A DNA stretch of 64,000 nucleotides from Cercis canadensis (GCA_003255065.1 QAOA01000112.1:252392-316391), one strand, 5' to 3'; shown: positions 1-10,798, counted from the stretch's first letter. Translations and numbers: made by a program. Notes: generated from the sequence alone by a model not told the origin.

Positions 1-449
1 GCTCAATTCCCATTTTTGCCCCCATGTAACTGCTACTCAACCTTTTGCTTCTTTTTTTATTTGCTTTATTTATTTAGTTACTTAGTTATTTGCTTAAAAA
101 AATGATAAATCGAATATTGGACCAATGGAGAGAGAAGGAAACCTATTTCTTGCTTTCCTATTGGCTCCTTTAGATCCAATGATGCCAAAAGTAAATTTAC
201 AAAATATATTTATATGTTTCATCAATTATTTACATAATTAAGAAAAATAACAAAAATAGACCAAGTGGGCTTAAATTATAATGGGCTTAATGTGACAAGG
301 GATTAGGCTTAGTTTTTTTTTTTTTTTTATTCTAGAAACTCAAAAACAATAAAAAAAAAAGACACTAATTAAAAATTTGAATTTATCTCTAATTTTCCTT
401 AAATATATTTTTAACCATCAAAACACCCAGATAAAATACGGTGTCTACA
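1..449 (-). mobile_element. LTR fragment of a Tat/Ogre-like Ty3/gypsy element
   Basis: Read on the minus strand, this piece starts at 449 with TGTAGACACCG and runs off the left edge of the window. Its order of motifs (TGTAGACACC, a 'TATTTTAT..GGGT' block, GGGCTTAA-type stretches, a 'CTATTGGCTCC..' block, then GCAGTTAC near the edge) matches the first 400 or so bases of the plus-strand solo LTR at 17488-21259, so both belong to one LTR family. A TGTAGACACC start is common in Tat/Ogre-lineage LTRs. The other LTR end is outside the window. Confidence 0.7.
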
Positions 450-460
450 AGCTCGCATAA

Positions 461-735
461 TGGCTTGGGGGTGCATCACTGGCTATTGGGCTCCATGACT
501 GCTTTCTAGTGAATCACTGGCTTTTTGGCTTCACAATTGCTTTACGGTGCCCCACTGGCTTTTTGGCTCCTTAACTGCTTTCTGGTGCATCACTGACTTT
601 CGCCTCCATGTCGACTTTTTGATGCATCATTGGCTTTTCGGCTCCCTAATGACTTTTTGGTGCATCATTGGTTTTTCGGCTCCATGATGGCTTTCTGGTG
701 CATCACTAGCTTTTCGGCTCCATGACAGCTTCCGA
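461..735 (+). repeat. minisatellite, unit about 41 bp, roughly 7 degenerate copies
   Basis: The unit reads roughly 'GGTGCATCACTGGCTTTTCG' followed by 'GCTCCATGACTGCTTTCT'. It recurs with point changes and small length changes from 461 to 735. It lies directly outside the start of the minus-strand LTR at 1-449, which is the 3' non-coding tail of that element. Tandem arrays are common there in Tat-lineage elements. The next 176 bp (736-911) contain weak 'GGAGTT(G)TT' reiterations and no gene. Confidence 0.75.
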
Positions 736-911
736 GACATATTATTTTGGATCTTCATTGGGAATTTCTTTCTTGTTTAGGTGATTAACTAGTCTTTTGG
801 TTGGATTACTCACTAGGGAGTTTGGAAGTTGTTGTTCACTAAGGATTTTGGAGTTGTTTTCAATTGGGGAATTTTGGAGTTATTTTCCATTAGGGAATTC
901 TAGAGTCATTT

Positions 912-999
912 TGTTGGTCTCACGGTTCTCCAGCCCTAGTTTTGATGATAACAAATAGCTTTGTTTATCACTAACCTTAATATGTTCAAGTGTTTTATC
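912..999 (+). repeat. SIRE 5' LTR, first segment, cut by the CACTA element
   Basis: The LTR starts at TGTTGGTCTCACGG. After 88 bp it is interrupted by the CACTA terminus at 1000. Its continuation (CTAAGCAAATAGG..) appears directly behind the right CACTA terminus at 10799. The two pieces together with 10799-11928 make one LTR of about 1.2 kb ending TTCTCA just before the primer binding site. Confidence 0.75.
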
Positions 1000-1320
1000 C
1001 ACTACAAGAAAATTGCTAAATTTCAACAAACTTTTTCCATGAAAATTTTGAATTCCATCAGAATTAGAATCGTTGGAAAAAATGTTGTTGAAATTGCAAA
1101 TTCCAACGAAATTTTACCGTTAGAATTCAATTTTGGAAAAAAAATTCCAACGACAAATTCTAACTATAAAATTCCTTGGACTTATTTTGGAAAATTTCAA
1201 CAAAAAATACTGTTAGAATTTTTAAAATATTTTAAAAAAAAATTAATTTTTTTTTATTTTGATTTTTGAAATTCCAACAGAATGAAATTTCTGTTTTGGA
1301 TTTTTTTTTTTTTTTTTTTA
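1000..1320 (+). repeat. CACTA left terminus and subterminal repeats
   Basis: A 13-bp CACTACAAGAAAA terminus is followed by many variants of AATTCCAACGAAAT and its complement, interspersed with poly-A/T. The open frame over this stretch (961-1269) is only a product of the AT-rich repeats. A single undetermined base lies at 1324, next to a poly-T run. Confidence 0.8.
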
Positions 1321-1499
1321 AAANTTTTGTAAATTCTTAAATAATACATAGTTCTTTGTTTCTTTCTCTTATATGCCGAAAAGAAGTACATTTAAATGAA
1401 AATCCTTTAGATCATATACATGTAAAATGTAAATAAAGGTATATTTGAAGTGAATAAATTTATATTTGATGAGTTATATTACAAAGAATTAATTAAATA

Positions 1500-1700
1500 A
1501 AAAGAATCAACAACCCACGATAAAATGCCTGCACTTGCACTGTAGAAAGACCTTTCTATTCGTTTTGTTGGTTCAAGAACTGAAGACTGAATGTCAGGTT
1601 CTGGAACTGAAGCCACATTTTCAGTTGCTGGAGTAGAAGGCACAGCATTAGGTGCCTTGCCATTTTCTTTCTCTCCTCCATTGGGGAGAAGTTTCTAAGT
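1500..1700 (-). pseudogene. unidentified captured exon fragment
   Basis: On the minus strand about 65 codons are open from about 1697 down to 1502, encoding a Pro/Ser/Glu-rich stretch (LLPNGGEKENGKAP, then VPEPDIQSSVLEPTKR) and ending SAGILSWVVDSF before a stop. The composition and lack of stops contrast with the AT-rich surroundings. It is in the same orientation as the other host-like fragments in this CACTA element. I do not recognise the family. It may be an exon of the same source gene as the fragment at 9955-10149, but nothing in the sequence proves that. Confidence 0.35.
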
Positions 1701-1983
1701 TAAATCTTGTCAAGCGCGATCTGGCCTATAGATTACCAAAACAGTGTAGAAATCAGCAAAAATTAAGGAAAAAATCACAAAAGAGAGAAAAAGAAAGGAC
1801 ACAAAATGGATAGCAACCATCATTGGAACCAAGAAAAAGAGAACATGTAGACTTAGTATGTAAATTTTCTCACATGGTTCGGGCAGAGAGCAAACAAAGT
1901 TCTTGAGCTATATAATTTTTACTTATACTTATCAACAATTAAATAACTCATGTAGATCTGCACTGGAAAATATAGGCCACATG

Positions 1984-2636
1984 TGTTAAGTGGGTCACTC
2001 ACTAGTGGGCCCCACGAGACATTAAAAATAAGAAAAGCAAATAAAAGAAAGAGCAGTAAACAAATGAGGAAAAAAATAGAACTCGAGAGAGAGAAGAAAG
2101 AAACAGAGCAGCGACGACGAAAAAAGGGGAGAAGGGATTGCCATTTCAGTCAGAGATTTGGAGTAGCAAATGTCTTCCGTTTGAACTGAAATTTTAGTAT
2201 GTTGTTCTTGGTTGTGTGAACTACACTGTGGTGTAAGTAATTTGTAGTATTTTCTCCTTGTTGTTGCTAGAGCTGTGATACCCCGTTGTGGGTTTTATTG
2301 TTTTAATCCACCATTGTTGGTGAGTATTTTGGTTTTATTGATCCCTAGCTTGCTAGGAGAACTGAGTATTGTTGTATCCATTATTTGAGAATAGTGGAGA
2401 TATTTTACTGGACTTGGTCCCGTGGTTTTTCCCTCTCATTGGGGGTTTTCCACGTTAAAAATTCTGGTACCTGCTGATTTTATTTTTCCTCTGATGTGTT
2501 GAGCATTGTTAGTGCTGTTATTTGTTGCCTAAAATTGTTTGGAGCCAAGCTTATTTTATACAGGGAGAAAAAGAATTGTGTTATTGCTTCCATTATGAAA
2601 AACACACTGTGTATGGGTAATCTCTTTTTCCCAACA
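1984..2636 (+). repeat. copia-1 5' LTR
   Basis: Begins TGTTAAGTGGGTCACTC and ends TTTTTCCCAACA, two bases before the primer binding site. It is directly repeated at 6685-7336 with a few percent substitutions by eye (for example TGTTAAG against TGTTGAG, GCAGTAAAC against GAAGTAAAC). No convincing TATA box was seen. Confidence 0.92.
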
Positions 2637-2638
2637 AC

Positions 2639-2650
2639 TGGTATCAGAGC
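2639..2650 (+). promoter_or_regulatory. copia-1 primer binding site (initiator methionine tRNA)
   Basis: TGGTATCAGAGC is complementary to the 3' end of plant initiator Met-tRNA, the usual primer of copia elements. It lies two bases behind the LTR end. Confidence 0.92.
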
Positions 2651-2687
2651 TATCTGGTGTGGTATCTGTGTTGAGCTGGAAAAAAAA

Positions 2688-3531
2688 ATGGAAACCAACA
2701 CAAGTAAAATGATAAGCTTGAATGACTCCAACTATACTATTTGGAGAGGAAAAATGGAAGATCTATTGTATGTAAAGAAATTTCATGAACCTGTGTTTGC
2801 TACTGAAAAACCTGAAAATATAACAAATGATGGGTGGAACTTACTGCATAGACAGGTGTGTGGCTATATTAGACAGTGGGTTGATGATAATGTCTGGAAT
2901 CATATAGCACGAGATATTCATGCCAGAACTCTGTGGAGCAGGCTTGAACAATTGTATGCCAAAAAGATTGGAAATAGCAGGATGTATTTGATCAAGCAGT
3001 TGTTATTCTTGAAATATCAAGAAATGTCTCCAGTTGCATATCACATGAATGATTTTCAGGGAGTTATGAACCAACTTGCTAATATGGGAGTAAAGTTTGA
3101 AGATGATATTTAGGGATTGTTTTTCTTGGGCTCATTGCCAGATTCATGGGAAACCTTCAAGACCTCCTTATGTAATTATGTTCCTGATGGTATAGTGCCC
3201 TTAGAGCTTGCCAAGAGTAACATCCTGAATGAAGAGATGAGAAGAAAATTAGTGGGGTCTTCATCACAGTCAGAAGCCTTGGTTAGTGAATCAAGGGGGA
3301 GAAACCAAACCAAAGACTCCCAGAAAGGCGAGAGACGCAGCAAGTCTAGGGGGAAGTCAAAGTCCCAAAATAACATCAAGTGTTTCCATTGCAAAAAAAA
3401 TGGGTCATATGAAAAAGGAATGTAGATTGCTAAAGCGTGAGAAATCAAGGGAAAGAGGTAAAGATAAGAAAGAAGAAAAAGATACAGTTGCAGTTGCATT
3501 TGATGGTGATGTAATTGTTGCTGGAGCATAG
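2688..3531 (+). pseudogene. copia-1 gag (capsid and zinc knuckle), broken
   Basis: Gag forms the virus-like particle that packages element RNA. The ATG at 2688 starts [16 protein letters not shown], a typical copia gag opening. The gag core follows ([12 protein letters not shown], then [16 protein letters not shown]). The frame is interrupted by TAG at 3111-3113, resumes in frame, then shifts by one in the A-run near 3391-3400, right inside the zinc knuckle. Read across the shift, the knuckle has the C-x2-C-x4-H-x4-C pattern. A lysine/glutamate-rich linker follows and ends at a TAG (3529-3531). The TAG codons are where CAG would be expected. Confidence 0.85.
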
Positions 3532-5092
3532 GATAACCTTACATGCTAGGACACTAGTTGGATAGTAGACTCTGGTGCTTCATTCCATGTGACTCGAGAC
3601 TTAGAGTCTTTCTCATCCTATACTGTAGAAGAGTTTGGTAGTGTGAGGGTGGGAGACCATGGAGTATGTAAAGTTGCTGGTATGGGAGATGTTTGGTTGA
3701 AAACAAGCATTGGATGCAAGCTGCACTTGAAGAATGTTAGATATGTTCCAGATTTTCGCCTCAACGTAATCTCAGTTAAAGAACTTGATGAAGATGGCCA
3801 TGAAATTACATTTGGTGGTGGAAATTGGAAAATCACCAAGGGGTCTCTTGTGGTTGCAAGAAGGCAGAACATAGACACTCTTTATTGCATGTCAGCAGAG
3901 TTGATAGTAGCTGAGGTGAATGCAGCAGAGGATTGTTCTATGGAGTTATGACATATGCGTCTTGGCCACTTGAGTGAAAAGGGACTCAATACTCTTGCCA
4001 GGCAGAAATTGCTCTCCATTGGAGGTAATTCTTTAAAATCATGCACTCATTGTCTTGTTGGTAAGCAACACAGAGTCTCTTTTCATAGTTCTCCACATAG
4101 GAGGTCACATATTCTTGATTTAGTCCACACTGATGTTTGCATTATGGATTCTAGAACACTTGGTGGCTGTTTATATTTTGTCACTTTTATTGATGATCAT
4201 TCTAGAAAAGTGTGGGTGTTTGCCTTGAAATCTAAAGACCAAGTGCTCAATGTCTTCAAACACTTTTATGCAAGTGTTGAAAGGAAGATAGGCCAAAAAC
4301 TAAAATGTGTTAGAGCAAATAATGGTGGTGAATACAGGGGTCCATTTGAGTGGTATTGCAAGGACCATGACATCAAGCTTGAGAAAACAGTTCCAAAGAT
4401 TCCATAACAAAATGAGGTTGCAAAGAGAATGAACAGAACCATTACAGAAAGAGTCAGATGTATGCTCTCCCATGCAAAACTTCCTAAAGCCTTTTGGGGT
4501 GGAGCAATGAGAACTATAGTGGATTTAATCAATCTTTCTCCTTCAGTTCCTCTTAATGGTGACATTCCTAAAAGGGTTTGGAAAGGGAAAGATGTTTCAT
4601 ATAAACACTTGAGAGTATTTGGCTGCAAGGCATTTGTTCATATTCCAAGAGGTGAAAGATCCAAGCTTGATGGGAAAACGAAGCAGTGCATCTTCCTGGG
4701 CTATGGTAATGAAGAGTTTGGTTACAAATTGTGGGATCCGGTTGGCAAGAAAATTGTCAGAAGCCGAGATGTTATTTTCTTTGAAGACCAAACTAAAGAA
4801 GACATGCCAAAGCCAATAGCCAAAAATGACAGTGTATTTGAACTAGAACTTCCTGCTAGGGGTGCTAATGACAGGGGAGATGCAGATGAAGATTGTGAGA
4901 ATAGGGAAAATGAACCTATACCACAGGTTGATGTTGATCCGCCAGTTGAGCTAGTTCCACCAGAACCAGTACCACCAGTTGAGCCTGAATTAAGAAGATC
5001 CATTAGACAACCTCATCCCTCACAAAAATATCTTCCACATGAGTATGGATTGTTGACAGATGGGGGGAGCCAGAAAGGTATTAAGAGGCTTT
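3532..5092 (+). pseudogene. copia-1 protease and integrase, broken
   Basis: The aspartic protease motif WIVDSGASFHVT lies at 3559-3594, just behind a TAG at 3547-3549. Downstream is the pre-integrase HMRLGHLSEKG region (after a TGA at 3949-3951) and CTHCLVGKQHR, then the integrase core. The first core Asp is in HTDVC. The second catalytic position reads RANNGGEY where RSDNGGEY is usual, so Asp is replaced by Asn (AAT, 4318-4320). A TAA at 4405-4407 precedes the segment with the catalytic Glu region. The frame continues through the proline-rich linker (PPVELVPPEPVPPVEP) to a frameshift near 5090. Integrase would insert the cDNA; this copy cannot encode an active one. Confidence 0.87.
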
Positions 5093-6674
5093 AACACATG
5101 AGCACAAAGAAAAGTGGTTGAGAGCCATGCAAGAAGAGATGAAATCCTTGCAGGAGAACAACACATTTGACTTAGTAAAACTACCACAGGGCAAGAAAGC
5201 ACTTAAGAACAAATGGGTGTTCAAGGTAAAGACAGAGGAGAATAGCTCACAGCCAAGGTACAAGGCAAGGTTGGTTGTGAAGGGTTTCAATTAGAAGAAG
5301 GGAATTGACTTTGAAGAAATTTTTGCACCAGTGGTCAAGATGTCTTCAATCCGAGTTGTGCTTGGGCTAGCAGCTAGCTTGAACTTAGAGATTGAACAAT
5401 TTGATGTGAAGACAGCATTTCTTCATGGTGATTTAAAGGAAGAAATATAAATGGAACAGCCTGAGGGGTTTGCAGCAAAAGGTGAAGAAGATCTTGTCTG
5501 CAGGTTGAAAAAGAGCTTGTCTGGCCTAAAACAAGCACCCAGACAATGGTATAAAAAATTTGACTCTTTCATGGTTAATCATGGGTACAAGAAAACTTCC
5601 TCTGATCATTGTGTATTTGTGAAAAAATTTCCAAATGGTGAATTTATTATCCTCTTGTTGTATGTGGATGACATGTTGATTGTTGGTCATGACACAAAGA
5701 AGATTGAAGATCTTAAAAGAGATTTGAGCAGGTTCTTTGCTATGAAGGATTTGGGTGCTACAAAGCAAATCCTTGGCATGAGAATCATCCGTGACAGGAA
5801 GATTGGAAAGTTGTGGTTGTCCCAACAAAAGTACATTGAGAAGGTATTAGAGAGGTTTAACATGGGCAATGCCAAACCGGTTACTACTCCACTTGCAAGT
5901 CACTTTAAGTTGAACAAGAAGCAGTGTCCGAAAACTACGAAAGAGAAAGAAGAAATGAAGAAGGTTCCTTATGCATTTGCTGTTGGTAGTTTGATGTACG
6001 CCATGGTATGCACAAGGCTAGATATTGCTCATGCAGTTGGTGTAGTTAGCAGATTTCTCTCTAATCCTAGAAAAGAACACTAGCAAGCAGTGAAATGGAT
6101 ACTCATATATCTCAGGGGAACTTCTAGATTCTACTTATGCCTTGGTACTGGAAAACTTGTCTTGGATGGTTACACAGATGCTGATATGGCTGGTGATGTG
6201 GACTCTAGAAAGTCTACTTCTGGGTATATGATGACTTTTGCAGGGGGAGCTGTGTCATGGCAATCTAAGCTGCAGGGAAATATATTGCTATTATGTGTTG
6301 CATTGTCTAAGTGTGTTGCACTGTCTACCACAAAGGTTGAATATATTGCTATTACTGAAGCAGGGAAAGAGCTCTTGTGGATGAAAAGGTTCCTACAAGA
6401 ATTGAATCTCAGCCAAGAGAAGTATGTGTTGCATAGTGATAGTCAAAGTGCTATTCATCTTAGCAAGAATTTGACCTTTCATTCAAGGTCAAAGCACATT
6501 GAGGTGCGGTATCATTGGATTAGAGAAGCGCTGGAGAGGAAGCAATTCTCACTTGAGAAAATCCATACTGATGAAAATGGTTCAGACATGATGACTAAGA
6601 CCTTACCCAAGGAGAAATTTGCTACTTCCAGGTTGAAAGCGGGTTCGGTCGAGTATGGTCCCTCTAGTTCGTGA
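5093..6674 (+). pseudogene. copia-1 reverse transcriptase and RNase H, broken
   Basis: After the frameshift near 5090 the new frame reads RT from EKWLRAMQEEM through KARLVVKGFN, IEQFDVKTAFLHGDL and LSGLKQAPRQWYKKFD to the catalytic LLLYVDDMLIVG (about 5650-5690). RNase H follows (DGYTDADMAGD, SRKSTSGYM, HSDSQSAIHLSKN). In-frame stops are TAG at about 5293, TAA at 5448-5450 and TAG at 6081-6083. RNase H carries an extra segment, GNILLLCVALS, between SWQSKLQ and KCVALSTTK, which resembles the sequence just downstream and looks like a short templated duplication. The frame ends 10 bp before the polypurine tract. Confidence 0.88.
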
Positions 6675-6684
6675 AAGGGAGAAT

Positions 6685-7336
6685 TGTTGAGTGGGTCACT
6701 CACTAGTGGGCCCCACGAGACATTAAAAATAAGAAAAGCAAATAAAAGAAAGAGAAGTAAACGGGTGAAGAAAAAAAATAGAACCTGAGAGAGAGAAGAA
6801 AGAAACAGAGCAGTGATGACAAAAAAAGGGGTGAAGGGATTTGCCATTTCAGTTAGAGATTTGGAGGAGCAAATGTCTTCCGTTTGAGCTGAAATTTCAG
6901 TATGTTGTTCCTTGTTGTGTGAACTACACTGTGGTGTAAGTAATTTGTAATATTTTCTCCTTGTTGTTGCTAGAGCTGTGATACCCCTTTGTAGGTTTTA
7001 TTGTTGTAATCCACCATTGTTGGTGAGTATTTTGTTGTTGATCCCTAGCTTGCTAGGAAAACTGAATATTGTTGTACCCATTATTGGAGAATAGTGGAGA
7101 TATTTTACTGGACTTGGTCCCATGGTTTTTTCCTCTCATTAGGGGTTTTCCACGTTAAAATTTTTGGTGCCTGCTAATTTTATTTTTCCTCTGATGTGTT
7201 GAGCATTGTTAGTGTTGTTATTTGTTGCCTGAAATTGTTTGGAGCCAAGTTTATTTTATACATGGAGAAAAATAATTGTGTTATTGCTTTTGTTGTGAAA
7301 AACACACTATGTGTGGGTAATCTCTTTTTCCCAACA
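6685..7336 (+). repeat. copia-1 3' LTR
   Basis: Starts TGTTGAGTGGGTCACTC behind the purine tract GAAAGGGAGAAT and ends TTTTTCCCAACA. It is the direct repeat of 1984-2636. Confidence 0.92.
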
Positions 7337-9390
7337 ACATTTAGCAGTTGATAAGCTTATAATTATATGTAATTAAAATGCAACATTTCAAATGTATATA
7401 TTTATAAAATCCATTGTTGGCTGTCCATTAGTTTAAGTATTTATCTACTAGGAATGTCAAATTCCTCAGAATAGTTTTGTAAATTTCTTGTATCTCAATG
7501 AGTCCCAATTAATCAGTCTCTAAATTGATCGAAATTTTTCATTCTCACATTTTCATTATAGAAACTCTTAATGCAAGAGTCATATTAGTTTGCTCCTGCT
7601 AAGAATAACTAGTTGATTAGTCATACGATCAAACCACCCAAGTGTATCCTCATTGCTCACTGAACAAGTAGGAAAGCCACATTTTGGAGGAAACTTAGTT
7701 GATTCCCTAGGTCTTGGCATCAGTTTTTTTTTGCATAAATAAGGAATATTACAATGTTTCCACTCAATAAATTCCTGAGTGTCAATTACATCATAAAGAA
7801 AGAAGTGATACCCAAAAATTTAGCTTTGTAATGGATTCTGTTTTCCACTAGCAAAGATAATGCACAAGGATCTCACTAATCAGAAATAGTATTAAACACA
7901 ACATGGCAAACAAGCAAGGTTCTCAACAACAGAATCTAATGATAGAATGAATCAATTATGGAGACAAAATTGGAAGGCAATAGCTATTATATCATGAACT
8001 TAAAGAGGCAAAATGTTCCAGATCTTCCTAGAGATTTCAAGACAAAATGTTAAAACAATGCAAATGAGAGAAGTAAAGTGGGGAGGTAACTAAGAGAAAA
8101 GGAGCATATGAGTCCAGCAATCAAATGCATCAAAACAGAACACTTAAAGAGGCAAATAAGAAATAAAATTAAATAAATAAATTTTCACAATAATCAGCTG
8201 AAAGCTGCCTAACCAGCACATATTATGATGACAAGATCACAGCAAAAGAAATGTAAATTCAAACAAAAAATGCAACAAATCATATTTGGTCCTTGACTTC
8301 CCTTTTTACTGGTCACAGATGATGCATAGCACTAAAAGCTCAAAGAGTTTGGGATTAAGATGTCGATGCCAGGCATATGTTATGTACAAATTCTCAAGTG
8401 ATATTAACAACTTGATACAAATTAGACATGGACTTTTTCAAACCAAAACCAATCTATGTCCAGCATCCTTTCAAAAGCAGATAAAGGAGGCAAAATGTAT
8501 TTCAAAAAGTACCCTGCCCAATTATTGGTGATAAAAGACACCTAATTTACAATGATGACTAACTTAAAGTATGAAACAAACAACCCAAAGAATCAAGACA
8601 AGCTACCAATCTGCAACTCTTTATGAGTACCCAAAAACTATGTCCTATTTCACTTTTGGTTCTTCCACGCATAATAAATAATAATCAAACATACTAGCAA
8701 ACGTTCTCCCATAGATAATAGACATATTCATTCACCTCATCACTTTGCAACTAAGTGGAGCTAATGATTAAATATGAAATCATAAAGTAAAACTTATGCA
8801 TGTGGAAATAGGAACCCCTAGGAGCAATGAGAACAAATTTTCTGAGATTGTAGAAAATGAAAAAGAGAATTAATAGAGCAAAAATCAATTATTCAAAAAA
8901 GAGCAATCTAGATAGTTAGCTATTAGAAACAGAATATCAGTAAGCATTGCCAAATGAAGATAGATATTACAATCTACAAATAAAATAATCACAAAATTTA
9001 CAAAAGCATTCTGAAAGCCAGGGATAAAACATTCAAGTTGCCAGAACATGAAACTAGGCACACATAGTTAAGTCTAGACTTGGATCTTTTTTGACCAAAA
9101 GTTTTGACATGAACTTGGATAAAAAAAAAAAAAACTTCTGTCTTCTACTTCCAGAGGGGAAACAGAGTGGAGAAAAAAATTAACAAGCAATCCGTTGCTC
9201 TAAATTTAGTAACAATTCATGGGGTCATATGATCATGCCCATGGTAGCAGCAGATAAATCCAAAAACAAGCTACAGATATCTTGCAAGATTAATCAAAAA
9301 AGACACGAAACAATATGGACACAAAAAAGAAATATAGAACACAAGCTATTCCAGACATAAATTATCTCTTACCATCTTGTTCATCAATTA
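7337..9390. other. CACTA interior without recognisable gene
   Basis: About 2 kb of AT-rich sequence between copia-1 and the HemK2-like fragment. It has no long open frame and no protein motif that I recognise. Its position on the 3' side (minus strand) of host exons suggests captured intron or flank sequence, but nothing in it proves this. Confidence 0.5.
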
Positions 9391-9399
9391 TTGTTGCTA

Positions 9400-9830
9400 T
9401 CACTGCTTCTCCATAATTTGAATTGAGGAAGTTGTGCAAGCAAGGACTCCATTATCCCAGCAGGAGCAGATTTGTCTGCCATGGTCTTTTTTTCTCTCTT
9501 CATCTACTTCAGTTTCAAAATCCCTCCAGAACTTGATGATATGAAGATTCTCTTCTTCTATTGATCTTTGAACGACAATCCTAGAAGCATATCCCTTCTT
9601 TCTCATTTGCAGGCATATCTCAGAGGGATCGTTTGCTATGATGTTACCAAGTACAACCATCCCTTTTCTAATAAAAGATGATTTGCAACAGGCAGTATCC
9701 TATCAATAACACTCCGGTCATTCTCTGCACCAGCCCAAAAAGAGGTGATTCCTTCAGCTCCCACCTCATCTTCACAACTATAACATCGACCAACCCAGAA
9801 AGACAATGTCTCTCAAATGTATCCTAATAA
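9400..9830 (-). pseudogene. captured fragment of a HemK2/N6AMT1-type class I methyltransferase gene
   Basis: Enzymes of this family (eukaryotic HemK2, yeast Mtq2) methylate the GGQ glutamine of translation release factor eRF1. On the minus strand from about 9830 the fragment reads LSGLVDVIV, then EDEVGAEGITSFWAGAENDR, SVIDRILPVANHLLLEKGW, a one-base frameshift after LYLVTS, and NDPSEICLQMRKKGYASRIV, SIEEENLHIIKFWRDFE. This is the C-terminal half of the family. The catalytic NPPY motif, expected between 'VDVxVV' and 'EDEVG', is missing, so a short deletion removed it. The N-terminal half (SAM-binding GxGxG) is absent. It sits inside the CACTA element, unlinked to any promoter, and reads as a captured gene piece. 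Confidence 0.75.
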
Positions 9831-9954
9831 ACCAAAAGTAAAAAGAGTTCAGAACTCGAAATCAAACATTTAAATTAAATTTTCTTTTCTAACCAAAATC
9901 AAATATCAAACTTTTTTTTTTTTCAAATTTTGCGTCAAAATTGACCATTATAAA

Positions 9955-10149
9955 TTATTCCCATAGCATTGAAGAAATGGAAAAAGGAAGTACATTGGTC
10001 GAAAAAAAAGTGTCTTGCACAGCAGCCCATGAATTTAGAGCTTTTCTCTTTACGCTGGGATCTGCTAGTGAAGCTAAAATTAAGGTCCCTGAACTTCTCA
10101 ATCGCTGCATAGAGCATTCTCTATTCGTGACCCAGTTGCGTCGATCCAA
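9955..10149 (-). pseudogene. captured exon of an unidentified plant gene
   Basis: The minus strand encodes RRNWVTNRECSMQRLRSSG, LILASLADPSVKRKALNSWA and AVQDTFFST without a stop and with ordinary protein composition, upstream (on the minus strand) of the HemK2-like fragment. It looks like a real exon but I cannot assign it to a named family. A GC-richer patch at 10430-10460 could be a further piece. Both lie between the CACTA right end and the HemK2 fragment, so the element joins pieces of more than one gene. Confidence 0.45.
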
Positions 10150-10559
10150 CGGGGTTCACAGAGTTAAAGCAAACAACGAAGGTTCGGGGAGGGAAAAAGC
10201 TTGAACCTTTTTATTTTTCCGTCTTTCAAAATCGAAGCTTTCCATTGAAATTTCATAATCCATCCAAAAAATTATAAAACAACCACAAACAATCCATACA
10301 TCAAAAGCCCTAAACAAATTTAAGAAAAAAAAATCCACACATCATCAATTTCCCATCCCATTTTCGGATAGAACACCTACCTAAAGGAGTAGAACCAGGC
10401 CTTGCAACTCTTCACCACCCTCGGACGCCGCCCTTGCCACCAGGGTCACATGAAACAACCACCAACAACCACACTTCAAGTCTTGTAGGTAGAGGGGAAA
10501 GGTGGAATGGAGCTCTCGGTGTGGAGGAAGAGAAACAAAAAGGGGAAAGTGAGAGAATC

Positions 10560-10798
10560 ATGTTGGGTATAATGTTGGAATAATTTCAATGGTATATTTC
10601 GTTGAATTTTTTTTTTAGAAATTCTTACGAAATTTTTTAACGGTAATGTAATTTCGTTGGAATTTCAAAAAATTGTCATCCGTTAAAATTACCATTGGAA
10701 TTTTTTATCCATTAGAATTTTTGTTGGAATTTTTTGGAATTTTTAAAAAATTCCAATGGTATTTTGTTCCGTTGAAAAATTGTCTTTTTCTTGTAGTG
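10560..10798 (-). repeat. CACTA right terminus and subterminal repeats
   Basis: The end TTTTCTTGTAGTG is the perfect inverse of the left terminus. The preceding 220 bp contain repeated TTCGTTGGAATTT, ATTCCAATGGT and CCGTTGAAAAAT motifs, matching the left subterminal motif in inverse orientation. Confidence 0.8.

Larger units (their letters stand above)
1984..7336 (+). mobile_element. copia-1: full-length Ty1/copia retrotransposon, inactivated
   Basis: Two LTRs of about 653 bp (1984-2636 and 6685-7336) share near-identical sequence with scattered substitutions. A TGGTATCAGAGC primer site follows the first LTR, and a purine tract (GAAAGGGAGAAT) precedes the second. The flanks ACATG (1979-1983) and ACATT (7337-7341) look like a 5-bp target duplication with one later change. 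The coding order gag, protease, integrase, RT, RNase H is that of Ty1/copia, and the sequence style is of the Tnt1 type. The element sits inside the CACTA transposon, so it is the younger of the two. Confidence 0.92.
1000..10798. mobile_element. non-autonomous CACTA (En/Spm) DNA transposon carrying host gene fragments (Pack-CACTA type)
   Basis: The left end is CACTACAAGAAAA (1000-1012) and the right end is its exact inverse, TTTTCTTGTAGTG (10786-10798). Both ends are followed inward by 250-300 bp rich in the subterminal motif AATTCCAACGG/CGTTGGAATT, as in CACTA elements. Without copia-1 (1984-7336) the element is about 4.4 kb. I see no TNPD/TNPA-like transposase. The interior instead holds minus-strand exon-like fragments at 1500-1700, 9400-9830 and 9955-10149. 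The flanks (ATC on the left, CTA on the right) do not form a clean 3-bp duplication. Confidence 0.8.

Noticed and set aside
961..1269. 102-codon open frame
   Set aside because: It lies over CACTA terminal and subterminal repeats and is low-complexity (Asn/Lys/Phe/Ile), with no protein motif.
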